This document shows, piece by piece, positions 60,113 through 64,000 of a DNA stretch of 64,000 bases. The notes beneath the pieces are model-generated. The model ran no database searches and was not told the origin of the DNA. It saw nothing but the letters and a program-made list of their open reading frames with translations. Position 1 is the stretch's first letter; each line of letters opens with the position of its first letter. This DNA is from Palsa-506 sp963709075 (GTDB lineage: Bacteria > Actinomycetota > Actinomycetes > Streptosporangiales > Streptosporangiaceae): assembly GCA_963709075.1 (NCBI GenBank), contig CAVPUY010000002.1:372001-436000 (forward strand), in the 5' to 3' direction. A program made the translations under genes and the position numbers.

Positions 60113-60176
60113 GCTCTCCTCATCTCACGCGTCATCTCGGCCCCATCCCGCCCGGCGGGCGCTACCTGGTGAATTA

Positions 60177-61059
60177 CTACCACGCGGGCAGCACAGGCAG
60201 CGGCCCGGGCGGGTCGGCCGCCAGTCCCTCGCCCGCGCTGCGGCCGGTCAGCCAGGCCAGCAGCAGCCAGCCCGGCCCGGAAACCCGCGGCCCGGCCGGA
60301 TCGGCCGCATCCGGCGTCCCGGCATCTCCGGCCCCCGGCAGCCCGATCCGGTACTCCCGGCTGTTACCCGCGGTGGCGGCGGCCCCGGCAGCACCTGCCC
60401 CGGCACGCGCCCGGCAGCTGCGGCAGCGGCGGTCCCGGCAGCACCTGCCGCGCCGCCCGCCCCGGCAGCACCTGCCCCGGCGGCGGCGGTCCCGGTGTCG
60501 GTAGCGACCAGCCGGGCGGCCGGGACGCCGGCGCGCCCGGCGAACTCCGCCGCGACGGATTCGAGCCGCTCGGAGACGAACCAGCCGGGCCAGTCCGGCG
60601 GGCGATAGCCGGCCGCGAGGTCCACGTGGTGGATCTCTACCTCCGACAGCCGCCGGGCGAGCGTGTACCAGGCCGGGTGCCCGCGCCCGCGCAGCCCGTG
60701 CACGCTGACCTGCCAGCTATGATCCGGCAGGCGGGCCGCCTCGGCCCGGAACGCCCCGGCTGACTCGGTCAGGTCAGCGAGCAGCACGGCGGCCGGGCGG
60801 CCTGCGCCGGCCTCGATAGCGTCGTCGCGGGCCTGCTGGCTCGGGTACTGCGGGGTGACCACGCCGGTCCTGGCCCAGATGAGCAGGTTGCGCAGCCCGT
60901 CCGCGTTGCGGGCCAGGTGCGTGAGGACATGCCCGCGGCTCCAGCCGGGCAGCAGCGAAGGGTCCCTGGCCTGGCCGTCGGTGATCCCGGCGGCGGTGGC
61001 CAGCAGGCGGGCGGTCGGCCGGCCAGCCGGGCCTGCAGTTCCCGCGGGTCGTCAGTCAC
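60177..61059 (-). CDS. Maleylpyruvate isomerase-family protein, mycothiol-dependent type (frameshifted)
   Basis: GTG 61059 begins VTDDPRELQARLA. The mycothiol-dependent DinB-like fold is seen as LLPGWSRGHVLTHLARNADG with the metal His, RLSEVEIHHVDLAAGYRPPD, and the C-terminal WLLLAWLTGRSAGEGL followed by GPLPVLPAW. Two frame changes are needed: near 61010 (two extra bases or one missing) and in a Gly/Ala-rich stretch around 60400, which holds three near-perfect repeats. It isomerizes or adds thiol to small molecules. Confidence 0.65.
60385..60476. repeat. Three copies of a 15-bp repeat in the isomerase-family gene
   Basis: CCGGCAGCACCTGCC occurs at 60385-60399, 60435-60449 and 60462-60476. 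The repeats code for Gly/Ala-rich text on the minus strand. Confidence 0.8.
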
Positions 61060-61140
61060 GGCACTCCGTTCGGTGATCTGGGCTAGTCCGGTTCATCCTC
61101 GCCCATCGGGACGTTCGCTGCACGGCGGCGCCCCGCCGCG

Positions 61141-61248
61141 TCCCAGTCCCAGCCCAGTCCAGCCCAGCCCAGCCCAGCCAGCCCAGTCCCGGTTCCATGA
61201 TCTTGGAGCGTTGTTAGTGCCCGGCGCCGCAAAAGGCACCAAGATCAT
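61141..61248. repeat. CCCAG-type simple repeat and adjacent two-part inverted repeat
   Basis: 61141-61190 is a run of imperfect CCCAG/CCAGT units. Then ATGATCTTG at 61197-61205 pairs with CAAGATCAT at 61240-61248, and GTGCC at 61217-61221 pairs with GGCAC at 61235-61239, giving a stem with an 11-base bulge. The rest of the 61060-61494 spacer is gene-free; the uvrA start follows. Confidence 0.65.
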
Positions 61249-61494
61249 CGGGCGCACGCCGCCGCTCCGGGAATGCCGGGGGGCGCGCGGACGTTGCCGC
61301 GTCAGGCCGGGGCTGGGCCGGGACAGCTGCGCCGGCCAGCCGCCGCGGAAAGCAGCCAGGGCGGGCGTCCGGTGCGGAAGCGCCAGCGTTTTGTCAGACC
61401 CCCCGGATACGATGGCAGCATCCCCTGCTGCCCGGGGATTTGGCTCCCCTGACCCCGGAGAACTCCTTCCCGATCCCGGAGAAACTGAGCAGAA

Positions 61495-64000
61495 GTGGCT
61501 GATCGCCTCGTTGTTCGCGGCGCCCGCGAGCACAACCTGAAGGACGTCTCGCTCGACCTGCCAAGGAACGCGATGATCGTCTTCACCGGGCTTTCCGGGT
61601 CAGGCAAGTCGAGCCTCGCCTTCGACACGATCTTCGCCGAGGGCCAGCGGCGGTACGTCGAGTCGCTGTCCGCCTATGCGAGGCAGTTCCTCGGCCAGAT
61701 GGACAAGCCGGACGTCGACTTCATCGACGGGCTTTCCCCGGCGGTCTCGATCGACCAGAAGGCGGCCGGCCGGAATCCGCGTTCGACCGTCGGCACCATC
61801 ACCGAGGTCTACGACTACCTGCGGCTGCTGTACGCCCGGGTGGGCAAGCCGCACTGCCCGATCTGCGGCAGGCCGATCGCCAGGCAGAGCCCGCAGCAGA
61901 TCGTCGACCGGGTGCTCGAGCTTGACGAGGGCACCAGGTTCCAGGTGCTTGCCCCGGTGGTCCGCGGCCGCAAGGGGGAGTACGGCGAGCTGCTGCGCGA
62001 GCTGCAGGCCAAGGGCTACTCCCGGGCCAGGGTGGACGGCGTGGTGATCCGCCTCGACGGCGCCGACGCAGGCGGCCTGCCCGCGCTGAAGAAGTACGAG
62101 AAGCACGATATCGAGGTGGTGGTCGACCGGCTGGACGTCAAGGCCTCCGCCCGGCGCAGGCTCACCGATTCGGTGGAGACCTCGCTTTCGCTGTCCGGCG
62201 GCGTCGTGGTGCTGGACTTCGTCGACCTGCCGGACGACGACCCGCACCGCGAGCGGATGTTCTCCGAGCACCTGGCCTGCCTGTACGACGACCTGTCGTT
62301 CGAGGAGCTTGAGCCGCGATCGTTCTCTTTCAACTCGCCGTGGGGCGCCTGCCCGTCCTGCACCGGGCTCGGCACCCGGATGGAGGTGGACCCGGAGCTT
62401 GTCGTCTCCGACCCGGACAAGACGCTGGCCGATGGCGCGATCGGCCCGTGGAGCGGTGGTCATGTCAGCGACTACTTCATCCGGCTGATCGAGGCGCTCG
62501 GCGACTCCGTCGGTTTCGACATCGACACGCCATGGCGCAGGCTGCCGGCCGCGGCGCAGCGCGCGCTGCTGCACGGCTACGACAAGCAGGTGCATGTCAG
62601 GTACAAGAACCGGTACGGCAGGGAGCGGTCGTACTACACCAGCTTCGAGGGCGCGATCCCGTACATCGAGCGCAGGCATGCCGAGGCGGAGAGCGACTCA
62701 AGCCGGGAGCGGTTCGCCGGGTTCATGCGGGAGGTGCCCTGCCCGGTCTGCCATGGTTCGCGGCTGAAGCCGATCGCGCTCGCGGTGAAGGTGGACGGCC
62801 GGTCCATCTCTGACTACTGCGCGTTGCCGATCGGCGAGCTGGCCAAGCTGCTGCTCGGCCTGGAGCTGTCCGAGCGGGATCAGCACATCGCCGGCCGGAT
62901 CCTGAAGGAGGTCAACGCCAGGCTCGGCTTCCTGCTTGACGTGGGGCTTGACTACCTGTCGCTGGACCGGGCATCGGCGACGCTGGCCGGCGGCGAGGCG
63001 CAGCGGATCCGGCTGGCCACCCAGATCGGCTCCGGCCTGGTCGGCGTGCTCTACGTGCTGGACGAGCCGTCGATCGGGCTGCACCAGCGGGACAACCACC
63101 GGCTGCTCGAGACGCTGCTGCGGCTCCGTGACCTCGGCAACACGCTGATCGTCGTCGAGCACGACGAGGACACCATCCGGGCGGCCGACTGGATCGTCGA
63201 CATCGGCCCGCGGGCGGGCGAGCACGGCGGCCGGATCGTCAGCTCCGGTACCCTGGCCGACCTGCTGGACAGCGCGGAGTCGGTGACCGGCGCCTACCTG
63301 ACCGGCCGCGAGTCGATCGCGGTGCCCCCGGTGCGGCGGAAGCGCAGCCGCGGCCGGGAGGTGACGGTCAAGGGCGCCAGCGAGCACAACCTGCGCGGGG
63401 TGGACGTGGCCTTCCCGCTCGGCTGCCTGATCGCCGTCACCGGCGTCTCGGGCTCGGGCAAGTCGACGCTCGTCAACGACATCCTGTACAGCGCGCTGGC
63501 GAAGGAACTGCACGGCGCGAGGACCGTGCCGGGGCGGCACACCCGGGTCACCGGCATGCAGCACCTGGACAAGGTGGTGCATGTCGACCAGGGCCCGATC
63601 GGCCGGACCCCGCGGTCCAACCCGGCCACCTACACCGGCGTGTTCGATCATGTCCGCCGCCTGTTCGCGGCGACGACCGAGGCCAAGGTCCGGGGCTACC
63701 AGCCGGGCAGGTTCTCCTTCAACGTCAAGGGCGGCCGGTGCGAGGCGTGCGCCGGCGACGGCACGATCAAGATCGAGATGCAGTTCCTGCCGGACGTCTA
63801 CGTGCCGTGCGAGGTCTGCCACGGCGCCCGGTACAACACCGACACGCTGCAGGTGCACTACAAGGGCAAGACGATCGCCGACGTGCTGCAGATGCCGATC
63901 GAGGAGGCGGCGGGGTTCTTCGAGCCGGTGCCGGCCATCCACCGGCACCTGAAGACGCTGGTCGATGTAGGGCTCGGGCTACGTGCGGCTGGGGCAGCCG
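61495..64000 (+). CDS. uvrA: Excinuclease subunit UvrA (3' end cut by window; +1 near 63980)
   Basis: GTG 61495; 835 of roughly 950-1000 residues are present. Walker A motifs GLSGSGKSSLAFDTIF and GVSGSGKSTLVNDILY. The first zinc finger CPICGRPIARQ has partners in CPSC..., and a second set is in GGRCEACAGDGTIKIEMQ with PCEVCHG. The first ABC signature is SATLAGGEAQRIRLA and the Walker B region ends VLYVLDEPSIGLHQRDNHR. The reading frame changes by +1 at GGG-C-TAC (about 63980). UvrA scans DNA for bulky damage. It is clean elsewhere. Confidence 0.95.
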   Translation, partial: MADRLVVRGAREHNLKDVSLDLPRNAMIVFTGLSGSGKSSLAFDTIFAEGQRRYVESLSAYARQFLGQMDKPDVDFIDGLSPAVSIDQKAAGRNPRSTVGTITEVYDYLRLLYARVGKPHCPICGRPIARQSPQQIVDRVLELDEGTRFQVLAPVVRGRKGEYGELLRELQAKGYSRARVDGVVIRLDGADAGGLPALKKYEKHDIEVVVDRLDVKASARRRLTDSVETSLSLSGGVVVLDFVDLPDDDPHRERMFSEHLACLYDDLSFEELEPRSFSFNSPWGACPSCTGLGTRMEVDPELVVSDPDKTLADGAIGPWSGGHVSDYFIRLIEALGDSVGFDIDTPWRRLPAAAQRALLHGYDKQVHVRYKNRYGRERSYYTSFEGAIPYIERRHAEAESDSSRERFAGFMREVPCPVCHGSRLKPIALAVKVDGRSISDYCALPIGELAKLLLGLELSERDQHIAGRILKEVNARLGFLLDVGLDYLSLDRASATLAGGEAQRIRLATQIGSGLVGVLYVLDEPSIGLHQRDNHRLLETLLRLRDLGNTLIVVEHDEDTIRAADWIVDIGPRAGEHGGRIVSSGTLADLLDSAESVTGAYLTGRESIAVPPVRRKRSRGREVTVKGASEHNLRGVDVAFPLGCLIAVTGVSGSGKSTLVNDILYSALAKELHGARTVPGRHTRVTGMQHLDKVVHVDQGPIGRTPRSNPATYTGVFDHVRRLFAATTEAKVRGYQPGRFSFNVKGGRCEACAGDGTIKIEMQFLPDVYVPCEVCHGARYNTDTLQVHYKGKTIADVLQMPIEEAAGFFEPVPAIHRHLKTLVDVGLGLRAAGAA

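Noticed and set aside
61600..63948. Long minus-strand frames opposite uvrA
   Set aside because: UvrA motifs on the plus strand explain the region; the opposite frames are low-complexity.

Overview
The window is very GC-rich and the gene set points to a filamentous or soil-type actinomycete (Actinomycetota). The main markers are SepH, TlyA, a SteA/MctB/MurJ envelope cluster, RamB beside isocitrate lyase, a family 1 encapsulin with a DyP peroxidase, a maleylpyruvate-isomerase-fold enzyme of the mycothiol-dependent group, and an E/F-like sortase. I cannot name the genus. I found no rRNA, tRNA, CRISPR array, prophage or insertion sequence.

Layout. 0-2.3 kb holds an FUSC-like exporter, a Bax inhibitor-1 protein and a HAD hydrolase. 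2.5-2.65 kb is a noncoding repeat patch. 2.8-10.4 kb is a six-gene operon for a membrane complex related to group 4 (Hyf/Hyc/Ech) hydrogenases and complex I. In it the NiFe-ligand cysteines and the proximal-cluster cysteines are replaced. 10.5-19.2 kb has redox and stress genes: a FAD/NAD(P) protein, a MOSC/reductase/ferredoxin fusion, a methyltransferase, Hsp20, an SDR and small proteins. 18.5-20.3 kb is the encapsulin-DyP pair. 20.5-28 kb is a UBP zinc-finger gene and a chaperone operon (dnaK-grpE-cbpA-like dnaJ-cbpM-clpB-thioredoxin).

28-37.5 kb is a mixed region: an Rv1733c-like remnant, a DUF1269-like protein, a protein carrying only a histidine-kinase dimerization segment, crotonase, GDPD, a G1 peptidase, a long repetitive membrane-anchored protein, a PEBP lipoprotein and sepH. 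37.8-44.9 kb holds an MMPL transporter, a GT2, aceA with divergent ramB, and an SCP2 protein. 45-58.3 kb is a core block in one direction: tlyA, nadK, recN, steA, mctB, an MraY-like gene, murJ, a GT4, an anchored envelope protein, a DUF4397 protein and a sortase. 58.3-61 kb has three minus-strand metabolic genes. uvrA runs off the right edge.

A striking property is that many genes, including core ones (clpB, recN, murJ, uvrA, grpE), are broken by single-base frame changes that are overwhelmingly of the +1 (one extra base) type and cluster in some stretches, while others (8.4-22.9 kb) are clean. I treat these as probable sequencing or assembly errors and annotate the genes as whole units. The one-sided bias is reported as a finding.
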